A DNA stretch of 51,800 bases from Halomonas organivorans (lineage in GTDB: Bacteria > Pseudomonadota > Gammaproteobacteria > Pseudomonadales > Halomonadaceae): contig NZ_JACHXM010000002.1 of NCBI RefSeq assembly GCF_014192055.1, positions 236,590-288,389 of the forward strand, read 5' to 3'. Below the pieces are notes generated by a model that did not search any database, was not told the DNA's origin, and saw only the letters and a list, made by a program, of their open reading frames with translations. A program made the translations under genes and the position numbers. Positions within the stretch are counted from its first letter, which is position 1; each line of letters begins with the position of its first letter. Positions 36,879-44,791 of the stretch are shown in pieces.

Positions 36879-38441
36879 TCAGCTCTCGGCGTTGACACGC
36901 TCGAGATGGCGCCAGAAGCCGTCGGAATTGGTATGGGAACGGCGGTAGACGCCGAACAGCCGCTCATAGAGGTTCTGCAGCGCGGGATCCGGCGCCACGC
37001 ACTCCTCGGCCAGGAAGGGCGTCACCCAGGTCCGGCAGGCCTCGGCCAGGTCGCGGTGATGTCCCAGGCACAGGCTCGCCACCATGGCGGCGCCGGCGGC
37101 GCCGGTTTCGCTCCGCGTCAGGGTGCGCACCGGCACGCCCATCACCGAGGCGAGGATGGTGCACAGCGTGCGGCTCTGGGCGGCGCCGCCGGTCAGCCGC
37201 AGCTCCTCCGGATGGGCCTCGAGGGCGTGGTAGCAGTCGCGGGCGGCGAAGGCGACGCCCTCGTAGATGGCCCGCGCCATGTGCAGGTGGTTGACCTCGG
37301 TGGACAGCCCCAGGAACTGGGCCCGGGCCCGGGGATTGAAGAAGGGGCCGCGCTCGCCGTTGGCGCAGATGAAGGGGTGATAGATGAGTCGCCCCGGCGG
37401 GGTGTCGGCCAGCGCCGCATCGAGCCGAGGCAGCAGGCCATCGGCGGCGAGTGGCGCTTCGCCCAGCGCCTCTAGCATCTGGTTGAGACCCTTGATGAAC
37501 CACTCCAGGTTGAGGGTCGCGGCCATGTTGGAGCACAGCTGGACCCAGGTGTCGGGCGCCACGCACGGCATGGTGTAGCAGGACTGATTGCTGAGCACGA
37601 TGTCTCGCGGGTCCTCGCGCACACACAGGTGGGCACCGGTGGTGCCGATGATGCTGCAGGCTACCCGCTTGCCGGGCTCATAGACGCCGGCGCCGAGGCC
37701 GGTGGCCAGCATGTCCACCGGCGCCAGCACCACCGGCGTGCCCTCGGCCACGCCGATCTCGCGGGCCACCGCGGCGTCGAGGGCGCCGTGCTCGCGGCTG
37801 CCGTCGACGATCCGCGGCAGCCGGTCGCGGTATCCGGCCAGGCCGAAGGCCTCGAGCACCGAGTCCGAGTACTCGCCGCTGCGAAAGTCGCCGTAGGTCC
37901 ACAGCGCCTCGGCCGGGTCGGTGGCGCGGTCGCCGGTCAGGCAGAAGTACAGCCAGTCCTTGCAGTGGAAGACGGTGGCCGCGGCCTCGAGGCGCTCGGG
38001 GGCATGGCGCTCGAGCCAGCTCAGCTGGCCGCTCTGGATCGACTGGTTGAGCCCGGTCCCGGTGCGACGATAGGCCTCGGGTCCGGTGCGGGTCGCCCGC
38101 CAGTGGGAGACGATGTCGCTGGCGCGACTGTCGAGCCACAGCAGGGCATTGCCCACGGGGCGCCCCTCGGCGTCGATCATCCAGGTGCCGTCGCCCTGGC
38201 CGGTCACCGCGATGGCGGCCAGGCGCGAGACGAGCGCGGGATGCTCGGCGAACAGGCGCTGGAGCGTGGTCCGGGCCGCGGCCCAGGTGTCCGGCAGGCT
38301 CTGTTCGACGCCACCATCCGGGCGGTTCTCGAGGCGATTCTCGCACTGGGACTTGGCCAGTTCGCGGCCCTGGCGATCGAAGGCCACGGCCTTGATCACC
38401 GAAGTGCCGGCATCCAGGCCGACGATGACCTCATCCTGCAT
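36879..38441 (-). CDS. FGGY-family polyol kinase (EryA-like)
   Basis: The 520-residue protein has two actin-like FGGY domains: IVGLDAGTSVIKAVAFDRQG at the N terminus, AAIAVTGQGDGTWMIDAEGR with a catalytic Asp, GTTGAHLCVREDPRDIVLSN, ANGERGPFFNPRARAQFLGL, and LTGGAAQSRTLCTILASVMG. EryA phosphorylates erythritol to L-erythritol 4-P. The GTSVIKAV start and GQGDGTW segment resemble EryA and related kinases more than glycerol kinase. GGGAGG precedes the start. It heads the kinase-dehydrogenase-importer operon. Confidence 0.87.
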   Translation of the reverse strand: MQDEVIVGLDAGTSVIKAVAFDRQGRELAKSQCENRLENRPDGGVEQSLPDTWAAARTTLQRLFAEHPALVSRLAAIAVTGQGDGTWMIDAEGRPVGNALLWLDSRASDIVSHWRATRTGPEAYRRTGTGLNQSIQSGQLSWLERHAPERLEAAATVFHCKDWLYFCLTGDRATDPAEALWTYGDFRSGEYSDSVLEAFGLAGYRDRLPRIVDGSREHGALDAAVAREIGVAEGTPVVLAPVDMLATGLGAGVYEPGKRVACSIIGTTGAHLCVREDPRDIVLSNQSCYTMPCVAPDTWVQLCSNMAATLNLEWFIKGLNQMLEALGEAPLAADGLLPRLDAALADTPPGRLIYHPFICANGERGPFFNPRARAQFLGLSTEVNHLHMARAIYEGVAFAARDCYHALEAHPEELRLTGGAAQSRTLCTILASVMGVPVRTLTRSETGAAGAAMVASLCLGHHRDLAEACRTWVTPFLAEECVAPDPALQNLYERLFGVYRRSHTNSDGFWRHLERVNAES

Positions 38442-38511
38442 GGCACACCTCCCGGGCGGGGACGGTGGCGAGACGCACGCGGGCGTCGTCGTGGGTCGAG
38501 CTCGACATGAT

Positions 38512-38641
38512 GTTGTCTCTTGTTGTGAGCTGGCGAGCGGCACGGCGATGCGGTGCCGCCTGGTACCTCGCGGAAGATCGTCGGGCCCGGCGGCGTTCGT
38601 CTCGCCTGAGGGCCATGCGCGTCTTCCGTCGTTATCGTTGT
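38512..38641 (-). promoter_or_regulatory. Kinase-operon upstream region with GTTGT/ACAAC elements
   Basis: In the 232 bp gap between the second SorC gene and the kinase, GTTGT occurs at 38512-38516 and 38522-38526 (10 bp apart, on one helix face) and again at 38637-38641. These match the core of the 13 bp array at 35160-35204. They are candidate sites for the adjacent regulator; the evidence is sequence resemblance only. Confidence 0.35.
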
Positions 38642-38673
38642 CGTGGCGTGTCTCGGCTGACGGCCGCGGTGGC

Positions 38674-39657
38674 CTAGCTACTCTCCTGGTCGAGCCGGTC
38701 CAGCACCGCGCGGGCGACGACCTCGTCGGTGATCAGCCCCTTGAGCAGCCCGCTGCGCAGCACCGAGAGGGTCGCGCTGACCTTCTCCTCGCCGCCGGCG
38801 ACGGCCACGATGTGATGGTCACGCAACTGCTCGAGGCCGAGCCCCAGGGTGCGGGCGTTGATCTCGCAGTCCACCCGGTTGCCGTGGGCATCCAGGAACT
38901 GGCCCAGCAGTTCGGCCTCGGCGCCGGCGTCGCGCAGCCGGCGGGCGTCCTCGGCGTCGAGCTCGCCGAGCTCCATCAGCAGCGAATGGCCCTGCGACGG
39001 CACCGCGCCCAGCCCCACCATGGTCAGGTCGGCGGACGTGGCGATATTGATGACGTCCTGCACGCTGCGCTGCTCCATCAGCACGCGCTTGTGCTCGGCG
39101 GTGTCGGCGAACAGCGGCACCGGCAGCAGGTAGCCCTCGCCGCCGGTCTTGTCGACCAGGCGATGGATGACGTCGTAGGGGTTCAGGGCCATCTTGCGCA
39201 CCACGCTGCCCAGCACCGGGACCATCTTGAGCCGGGGGCAGTCCATCTGCGGCAGGCAGTTGACCATCTCCGACAGGCTTCGGCCCCAGCCCAGCCCGAG
39301 CACCTCGACACTCTTGGCATCCAGCCGGCTCTTCAGGTAGTAGGCCGCAGCCATGCCCAGATTGGCGGCGGGGTTGACGCCCTCCTCCGCCGGCATCGCC
39401 GGCACCACCGAGCAGGTCTCGAGGTTCATGCGCCGCTTGAGCTCGTCTTCCAGGGTCAGCAACGCTTCGGGCGAGCCCTTGATGAACACCTGGACGGCGC
39501 CCATTTCGTGGGCCGCAGCGATCAGCCGGTGCACCTTCATGCGCGACACCATCAGGCGATCGGCGATCTGCGCCTGGGTATAGCCCCCCACATAGGACAG
39601 CCAGGCCGCTCTCAGGGCCAGGTCGCTCTCGCTATGGCTGGGCGGGGTGTTTTTCAT
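38674..39657 (-). CDS. SorC/EryD-like transcriptional regulator
   Basis: The 327-residue protein has an N-terminal HTH (LRAAWLSYVGGYTQAQIADR, then LMVSRMKVHRLIAAAHEMGA) and a SorC effector domain (VEVLGLGWGRSLSEMVNCLP, LTMVGLGAVPSQGHSLLMEL, DHHIVAVAGGEEKVSATLSV). EryD is the erythritol-operon member of the family. The ATG at 39657 has GGAG 6 bases upstream, whereas an ATG ten codons earlier has none. It lies upstream of the kinase on the same strand and is divergent from the isomerase pair at 39844-41486, so it probably controls both. Confidence 0.9.
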   Translation of the reverse strand: MKNTPPSHSESDLALRAAWLSYVGGYTQAQIADRLMVSRMKVHRLIAAAHEMGAVQVFIKGSPEALLTLEDELKRRMNLETCSVVPAMPAEEGVNPAANLGMAAAYYLKSRLDAKSVEVLGLGWGRSLSEMVNCLPQMDCPRLKMVPVLGSVVRKMALNPYDVIHRLVDKTGGEGYLLPVPLFADTAEHKRVLMEQRSVQDVINIATSADLTMVGLGAVPSQGHSLLMELGELDAEDARRLRDAGAEAELLGQFLDAHGNRVDCEINARTLGLGLEQLRDHHIVAVAGGEEKVSATLSVLRSGLLKGLITDEVVARAVLDRLDQESS

Positions 39658-39670
39658 GGTGGTCTCCGGC

Positions 39671-39705
39671 TTTGATATTTTGTTCATGCGTTGTTAAAAA
39701 TAACG
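39671..39705. promoter_or_regulatory. AT-rich divergent control region of sorC and the isomerase operon
   Basis: TTTGATATTTTGTTCA (39671-39686) resembles the half-sites of the 26609-26629 palindrome. Beside it GTTGTTAAAAATAAC (39690-39704) is an imperfect inverted repeat containing the GTTGT core. The stretch is the most AT-rich part of the 186 bp divergent gap. Both are candidate SorC-family sites; no clear -35/-10 pair was picked. Confidence 0.4.
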
Positions 39706-39843
39706 CTAGGGTAGGTTATCGAGCCTGTCAAGACGTTCCGTCGATGCGCGATATCGACCTCGACAGCCTCACCATGACGGGCCGCAAGGCGCCAGGAAGC
39801 GGTGCCCCAGGCCCCACCAACAACGACAAGGCAGGAGGTCAGC

Positions 39844-40638
39844 GTGCTCAAGCTCGCCGCCAATCTGACGTTCATGTTCACCGAAGTGCCCTTCCTGGAG
39901 CGCTTCGCCCGTGCCCGCACCGCGGGCTTTCGCTACGTGGAGTTCCACAACCCCTATCCGTTCTGCGAGCGCCCCGAGGCGATTCGCGAGGCCGCCGATC
40001 GGGCCGGCGTGTCGATCATTCACTTCAATCTGCCGGGCGGCGACTGGGAGGCCGGCGAGCGCGGCATCGCCGTACTGCCGGATCGCCGCGACGAGTTCTT
40101 TCGCGGGCTAGACGCCACCATCGAGATCGCCGGGAAGCTCGGCTGCGGCCAGCTCAACTGCCCGCTGGGCTACCCGCGCGAGGGCTTGGCGCCTGAGCGC
40201 CAGCGCCAGACGCTGATCGACAACCTGCGCCTTGCTGCCGAGGCCACCGCCCAGGCCGGCATCCGCCTGCTGGTGGAGCCGCTCAATCCCATCACCCACC
40301 CCGGCTACCCGCTGGTCAACACCGCCCAGGCGGCGGCCCTTCTGGACGCAGTCGAACATCCCAACCTGTTGATCCAGTACGACTTCTATCAGATGCAGCG
40401 CTCGGAGGGAGAGCTCGTCGAAACGCTGCGCCACTACCTGGATCGCATCGGCTTCATCCAACTGGCCGACAACCCGGGGCGCCACGAGCCGGGCACCGGG
40501 GAGATCAACTACCGCTTCCTGTTCGCCGAGCTGGAGCGCCTGGCCTTCGACCGCTTCATCTCGCTGGAGTACAGCCCCAGTGCCGGGACCGAAGCCTCGC
40601 TGGCCTGGATCCGCGACTACGACATCCGCCACGCCTGA
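39844..40638 (+). CDS. Hydroxypyruvate isomerase-like (Hyi/OtnI) TIM-barrel isomerase, possible EryC equivalent
   Basis: The 264-residue protein begins at GTG with AGGAGG 6 bases upstream. It matches the Hyi family: KLAANLTFMFTEVPFLERFA, IIHFNLPGGDWEAGERGIAV, GCGQLNCPLGYPREGLAPER, and the metal-ligand Glu in IRLLVEPLNPITHPGYPLVN, then RFISLEYSPS. Known members isomerise hydroxypyruvate or 2-oxo-tetronate. No glyoxylate carboligase, tartronate-semialdehyde reductase or OtnC/OtnK genes are present. EryC, the tetrulose-4-phosphate racemase of Brucella, belongs to the same xylose-isomerase superfamily, so this protein may fill that step. Overlaps or abuts the TIM gene. Confidence 0.82.
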   Translation: MLKLAANLTFMFTEVPFLERFARARTAGFRYVEFHNPYPFCERPEAIREAADRAGVSIIHFNLPGGDWEAGERGIAVLPDRRDEFFRGLDATIEIAGKLGCGQLNCPLGYPREGLAPERQRQTLIDNLRLAAEATAQAGIRLLVEPLNPITHPGYPLVNTAQAAALLDAVEHPNLLIQYDFYQMQRSEGELVETLRHYLDRIGFIQLADNPGRHEPGTGEINYRFLFAELERLAFDRFISLEYSPSAGTEASLAWIRDYDIRHA

Positions 40639-40662
40639 TGCCCACCGAGATCGACGACACCG

Positions 40663-40698
40663 ACCGACCACAAGACCGACCACAAGACCGACCACATG
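40663..40698 (+). repeat. 12 bp tandem repeat, three copies, ahead of the TIM-like start
   Basis: ACCGACCACAAG occurs at 40663-40674 and 40675-40686, with a variant ACCGACCACATG at 40687-40698. It lies between the isomerase stop and the preferred ATG of the TIM-like gene. The unit is a multiple of three and in frame with an upstream ATG (40638), where it would encode repeated DRPQ. Confidence 0.85.
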
Positions 40699-40712
40699 AG
40701 AGGACGCCCGAC

Positions 40713-41486
40713 ATGACCATGCCATTCTGGGTAGGCACCAGTTGGAAGATGAACAAGACGCTGGGTGAGGCCGCCGACTACTGCGCCGCCCTGCAGGACG
40801 CCGACGTACTGCGCGACTCGCGGCTGCAGGGCTTCGTGATTCCCCCCTTCACCGCGCTCGGCGAGGTATGCCGGGCGCTGGCCGACACGCCGGTGATGGT
40901 CGGCGCCCAGAACATGCACTGGGCCGATGACGGCGCCTACACCGGGGAGATATCGCCGCCGATGGTCCGGGACTGCGGCGCCGACATCGTCGAGTTGGGG
41001 CACTCCGAGCGACGCCAGTACTTCAACGAGACCGACAGCGCGGTCAGCCGCAAGGTTCGAGCCGCCCTGGCCCAAGGGCTGCGTCCGCTGATCTGCGTCG
41101 GCGAGACCGCGGAGGAGAAAGCCCAGGGCGTGGCCGCCGATACCGTGATCCGCCAGTGCCGGATCGCCCTCAGCGAGGTGTCCGCCGAGGCGCTGGACCG
41201 GGTGCTGATCGCCTACGAGCCGGTATGGGCCATCGGCGAACACGGCACACCCGCCACGGCCGAGGATGCCGGCTGGATGCATCGCCGGATTCGCGAGGCG
41301 CTGCCGAACACGCCCCAGGGCGCGCCGCTGCCGGTGCTCTACGGCGGCAGCGTCAACCCGGAAAACTGCGCGGAGCTCGCCTCACTGCCCGAGGTCGCCG
41401 GCCTGTTCATCGGGCGCAGTGCCTGGCAGCCGGAGGGGCTTTGCGATATCGCCACGCGCGTCCTGGCGACACGCCAAACGCTCTGA
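40713..41486 (+). CDS. Triosephosphate isomerase homologue (EryH/TpiA2-like)
   Basis: The 257-residue TIM barrel has WVGTSWKMNKTLGEAADYCA (catalytic Lys, with Ser in place of the usual Asn before WK), VELGHSERRQYFNETD (catalytic His), IAYEPVWAIGEHGTPATAED (catalytic Glu) and LYGGSVNPENCAEL (phosphate loop). A distant TIM homologue, EryH, isomerises D-3-tetrulose 4-P in erythritol catabolism; position behind the Hyi-like gene supports that role. GAGG lies ~10 bases before ATG 40713. A start at 40638, overlapping the upstream stop as TGATG, would add 25 residues. Confidence 0.88.
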   Translation: MTMPFWVGTSWKMNKTLGEAADYCAALQDADVLRDSRLQGFVIPPFTALGEVCRALADTPVMVGAQNMHWADDGAYTGEISPPMVRDCGADIVELGHSERRQYFNETDSAVSRKVRAALAQGLRPLICVGETAEEKAQGVAADTVIRQCRIALSEVSAEALDRVLIAYEPVWAIGEHGTPATAEDAGWMHRRIREALPNTPQGAPLPVLYGGSVNPENCAELASLPEVAGLFIGRSAWQPEGLCDIATRVLATRQTL

Positions 41487-41789
41487 GGCGTTTCCTGGCG
41501 GTGGGACGCAAGGTGACGCGCCGGTGACGGCACTCGCCTCTGTCGACGGAGCCGTCCGTCGGGCGAGGGCGAGATCCTCCGCACCCTGCCGGGTCGCCCT
41601 CCCTTGCTGAATCTCATGAAATCAGCAGCCTATGGGCGGCCAACAGGTATGCCGACTCGCCGTTTCATTGATGCGTGTCAACGGCGTTTCCAGGGCACCG
41701 CGCTAGCCTGCAGACATGCGGGTTCCGCCCGGTAGGCCAGGCCCGCATCCGCCCTGCACCGCGGGCCGAGCCCGCCAGGAGACACCTTC
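41487..41789. other. 303 bp intergenic region
   Basis: No gene, convincing terminator or promoter was recognised. The only frames are short antisense ones without ribosome sites or family features. Confidence 0.6.
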
Positions 41790-42269
41790 ATGCCACGTTG
41801 CAGACTGCGGCGTCACGCCCTTGGCGCCATACTCGTCGCCGCCTTCTCCAGCCCCGCCGCCTTTGCCCATGGTGGAGCCGACTACGGTCCCGGCATGGGC
41901 CCGGGCATGATGGGGGGCTACGGTCACGGCATGGGTCCCGGCATGATGGGGGGCTACGGCCCAGGCATGGGCCCCGATACCTGGTCGCTGTTCAACGAAG
42001 ATCAACGCCAGCGCGCCAGAGCGTTGATGGACGACTTCCATCAGCGCCAATGTGAGCACGGGGGAGAGATGATGGTCCTCCAGCAGGATCTGATGACCCA
42101 GCTCTACGCCGACGAGAAGCGCGATCCCCAGGCCCTCGCCGACACGCAATCCCGGCTGGCCGAACTGCAGCGACAGATGTGGCAGGAGCACCGCCAGCTC
42201 CAGCAATCGCTGTTCGAACTCCTCGACGAAGAGCAACGGCGCAGGCTTGCTCCCCGTCCCACCCAGTGA
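41790..42269 (+). CDS. Periplasmic Spy/CpxP-like (LTxxQ) protein
   Basis: The 159-residue protein has a signal peptide (RHALGAILVAAFSSPAAFAH). A Gly/Met/His-rich segment follows (~27-62) with repeats of GMGPGMMGGYG, and then a helical domain with LFNEDQRQRARALMDDFHQR and LFELLDEEQRRRL, the LTxxQ-type motifs at both ends. Spy/CpxP proteins act as periplasmic chaperones or metal-stress sensors; the Met/His-rich segment suggests metal (perhaps copper) binding. AGGAG precedes the ATG. No two-component or efflux genes are adjacent. Confidence 0.8.
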   Translation: MPRCRLRRHALGAILVAAFSSPAAFAHGGADYGPGMGPGMMGGYGHGMGPGMMGGYGPGMGPDTWSLFNEDQRQRARALMDDFHQRQCEHGGEMMVLQQDLMTQLYADEKRDPQALADTQSRLAELQRQMWQEHRQLQQSLFELLDEEQRRRLAPRPTQ

Positions 42270-42479
42270 ACGCGGAGACAGACCATGGCCGCCCGCCGGG
42301 CGATGCCCGGCCCGAGGCCGGCTTCTCGCAGGGGTGCGACCGACGGCCGAAAGCCGCCAGGCCGCTCCCTGGATGACGTTGCAGAGCGGACTATCCTGTT
42401 AGTCAGGGAGACACGCATGCCAAGCAGGGAGACACGGTAATCCGATGGGTCGGCCCTGGGGGCCGAAGGAGTGCACGTC

Positions 42480-42950
42480 ATGGCCATGCCGATGACGATA
42501 CGGGAGTATCTCCGCGCCTGTGATATCGACTACGAGGAGGTTCCCCATCCACGCGAAGTTTCCACCAGCCGCATCGCCCAGATATCGCACATCGGCGGCA
42601 GCCAGCTGGCCAAGGCGATCATGCTGCACGGCGACCAGGGCTATCGCGTCGCCGTGGTGCCCAGCACCTGCGATGCGGATCTGGAGAAACTCTCGCAGAT
42701 GTTCCACGAGAAGCTCGAACTGGCTAGCGAGGAGGAGATTCAGCACGAGTTCAGCGACTGCGACCCCGGCGCGACGATCGCCGTGGGCCAGGCCTATGGC
42801 CTCAAGGTCTATCTCGACGACCAGTTACGCCACCAGCCGGACATCTACTTCGATGCCGGCGACCACGAAACGCTGGTGCACATGAGCGGCAACGAGTTCG
42901 ACCGTCTGATGGCCGAAAGCCGACACGGCGCTTTCAGTCGCCCCCACTGA
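42480..42950 (+). CDS. YbaK/ProXp-type aminoacyl-tRNA deacylase family protein
   Basis: The 156-residue single-domain protein has YLRACDIDYEEVPHPREVST, the conserved lysine in GGSQLAKAIMLHGDQGYRVA and DPGATIAVGQAYGLKVYLDD. The family hydrolyses misacylated tRNA (for example Cys- or Ala-tRNAPro) in the cytoplasm. AAGGAG lies 8 bases before ATG 42480; in-frame ATGs at 42486 and 42492 and a GTG at 42471 are alternatives. It stands alone and is followed by a strong hairpin. Confidence 0.85.
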   Translation: MAMPMTIREYLRACDIDYEEVPHPREVSTSRIAQISHIGGSQLAKAIMLHGDQGYRVAVVPSTCDADLEKLSQMFHEKLELASEEEIQHEFSDCDPGATIAVGQAYGLKVYLDDQLRHQPDIYFDAGDHETLVHMSGNEFDRLMAESRHGAFSRPH

Positions 42951-42970
42951 GCCCTGGCCGGGTTCACCAC

Positions 42971-43002
42971 CGCTCGGCCACGCCTCGTCGCGTGGCCGAG
43001 CG
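42971..43002. terminator. Bidirectional hairpin between convergent genes
   Basis: CGCTCGGCCACGC (42971-42983) pairs perfectly with GCGTGGCCGAGCG (42990-43002) around CTCGTC, between the deacylase and acetyltransferase stops. There is no T-tract on either side. Confidence 0.65.
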
Positions 43003-43027
43003 CTGTCAGGGCATCGCCGGCATGCCT

Positions 43028-43513
43028 TCAGGCATCGCGTGGGGGGCGTACATACTTGATGAACGGCGTCAGCGCACCAACGCGTTCGTACAGCTGCCGG
43101 GCCTCGCGATTGAAGTCCTGGGTCATCCAGTAGACATCGGGCGCCCCGTCTTCGCTGGCCTGGGCGTAGACCCGCTCGATCAGTTGCCGCCCCAGGCGCC
43201 GCCCGCGATAGCGGGAGTCGACGAACAGGTCCTGGAGATAGCAGACCGAGGTCAGCTTCCAGCAGTGGGCGTGATACAGGTAGTGGACGAGCCCGGCGAG
43301 CACCGGGGCATCAGGCTCCCCCTCCCCCGGCACCTCGACCACGAAGCCGCTCGGCTCGCCGGGCCCCGGGGTCAGCAGGCGGGCGAAGGTGTTGTCATAT
43401 ACCGCCTCCGGCAGCTCGGTGCCGTAGAAGGTCAGATAGTCTTGCCACAGGCGGGCCCACTCCGGCTTGTCGCTCATCTGGAGCGGACGGATCAGGAGGT
43501 CGTCGTCGGACAT
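43028..43513 (-). CDS. GNAT-family N-acetyltransferase
   Basis: The 161-residue protein has LLIRPLQMSDKPEWARLWQD at the start, the acetyl-CoA-binding motif LFVDSRYRGRRLGRQLIERV (R/Q-x-x-G-x-G/A equivalent RYRGRRLG) and YWMTQDFNREARQLYERVGA at motif B, all typical of GNAT enzymes acting on small amines. GGAAGA precedes the chosen ATG; the frame is open further upstream without support. The substrate is unknown. Confidence 0.88.
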   Translation of the reverse strand: MSDDDLLIRPLQMSDKPEWARLWQDYLTFYGTELPEAVYDNTFARLLTPGPGEPSGFVVEVPGEGEPDAPVLAGLVHYLYHAHCWKLTSVCYLQDLFVDSRYRGRRLGRQLIERVYAQASEDGAPDVYWMTQDFNREARQLYERVGALTPFIKYVRPPRDA

Positions 43514-43591
43514 GCGGTCTTCCCAGTCAGTATTCCCATAGTGTGCGGGGTCATGATGGGGCCGGGCCCCGGGCCCCGACAACCGGCTCGA

Positions 43592-44791
43592 TCAGCATGT
43601 CTCGAGCAGCAGGTTGCGAGGCGTCAGCTCTCGCGTGCAGAAGGTACCGAGGCGCACCCGCTGGCCGGCTTCCACCAGTCGCCAGGCGCGATCCAGCCCC
43701 AGCCAGACCTCCAGCGGGCGACGATAAAGATGGCGCACCAGCTCCAGGCGCGAGACCTCGGCCAGGCGCCGCCAGCCCGCCGTCTCATAGGCCGCCCAGT
43801 CGAGCGTGGCCGGCAGCGCGACGCCCTTGCGCTCGGCCGCCCAGCGGCAGAAGCCGGCAAAGTCATCGGGCAACCGGCCATAGGCGAGGCTCGGCACCGG
43901 CAGGTAGGCGTCATCGCCACGCACTTCGCGCTGCAGTCGGTCGAAGCCCAGCCGCCAGGCATTGGCGCGCTGCCGGTGGCGGCGCACGCCCTGCGGTGCG
44001 GTCACCGTCTCCTGCACCGCCATGGCCAGATCCTCGCGGCACAGCGCCAGGCCGTGCTCGGCCATCAGCGCGCGTCCGCGACGCGACAGCGCGAGATACT
44101 CGCTGGCCTCGGTACGGTGATAGCAGCAGGGCGCCAGGCTCACCGCCGCGCCGCGCTCGGCGGCCAGCTCGAGCAGCCGGGCATGCAGGTCGCCGCAGGC
44201 GTGCAGCGCCGTCACCCGCCGCCCGGGTTCCAGCCAATCTCCGGCGTCGTCGGCCAGCACGTCCTGCCGGTGTAACCGCACCGGCTGCGCCTGCCGCTCG
44301 GCTAGCGCCTGGCCCGCCTCGCACAGCGCCGCCTGCCACTCCAGGCCCGTCACCGGGCGGCCATGCAGCCGCGCCAGGGTGCGTGACAGGTGGCCCTTGC
44401 CGGCACACCACTCCACCAGCGACTCGCCCTCGGCGGGCGCCACGCAACCGGCGAAGGCCTGGAGCTGACGCCACTTGCGCGCCCCGATGCCCTCGCCCCA
44501 GGCCTCGGGCAGCGCAGCGCCACCTGCCGACAGATCCGGCAGGGCCGCGGCCTCGGCAAGCTCGGCTACCGGCAGCCAGGCCGCCAGCGGCGACGCCTCG
44601 AAGGGCGCCGCCTGGAGCCGCTCGACCGCGTCGTCGGGCAGCGCCAGCAGCGCCTCGGCGAGCCCCGGGGCATGCTTTCCCCAGGGCGTGGCACGGTGCT
44701 GGAACGGCAGCGGTCGCCACAGCGGCTGGCCGTCGGCCAGCAGGCGGGTGAGCGCGACGAAGCGGGCCTCGAGGTCCGGCTCAGATGGCAT
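43592..44791 (-). CDS. SAM-dependent methyltransferase-like protein (Methyltransf_32 type)
   Basis: The 399-residue protein has a SAM motif in LVEWCAGKGHLSRTLARLHG (~135-155), TALHACGDLHARLLELAAER and the diagnostic APCCYHRTE. A C-terminal region (~280-399) is rich in Arg/Trp, with FCRWAAERKGVALPATLDWA. The group is poorly characterised and the substrate may be RNA or a small molecule. The ATG is inside the preceding gene (11 bp overlap), so it is translationally coupled to the DUF523-DUF1722 protein. Confidence 0.83.
   Translation of the reverse strand: MPSEPDLEARFVALTRLLADGQPLWRPLPFQHRATPWGKHAPGLAEALLALPDDAVERLQAAPFEASPLAAWLPVAELAEAAALPDLSAGGAALPEAWGEGIGARKWRQLQAFAGCVAPAEGESLVEWCAGKGHLSRTLARLHGRPVTGLEWQAALCEAGQALAERQAQPVRLHRQDVLADDAGDWLEPGRRVTALHACGDLHARLLELAAERGAAVSLAPCCYHRTEASEYLALSRRGRALMAEHGLALCREDLAMAVQETVTAPQGVRRHRQRANAWRLGFDRLQREVRGDDAYLPVPSLAYGRLPDDFAGFCRWAAERKGVALPATLDWAAYETAGWRRLAEVSRLELVRHLYRRPLEVWLGLDRAWRLVEAGQRVRLGTFCTRELTPRNLLLETC

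Noticed and set aside
35244..37475. Long plus-strand open frame across the dehydrogenase and kinase genes
   Set aside because: It is antisense to two full-length conserved enzymes and arises from high GC at third positions.
39844..40638. Glyoxylate/hydroxypyruvate pathway role for the Hyi-like protein
   Set aside because: Neither glyoxylate carboligase nor tartronate-semialdehyde reductase is nearby, while tetritol genes surround it; kept only as the family name.
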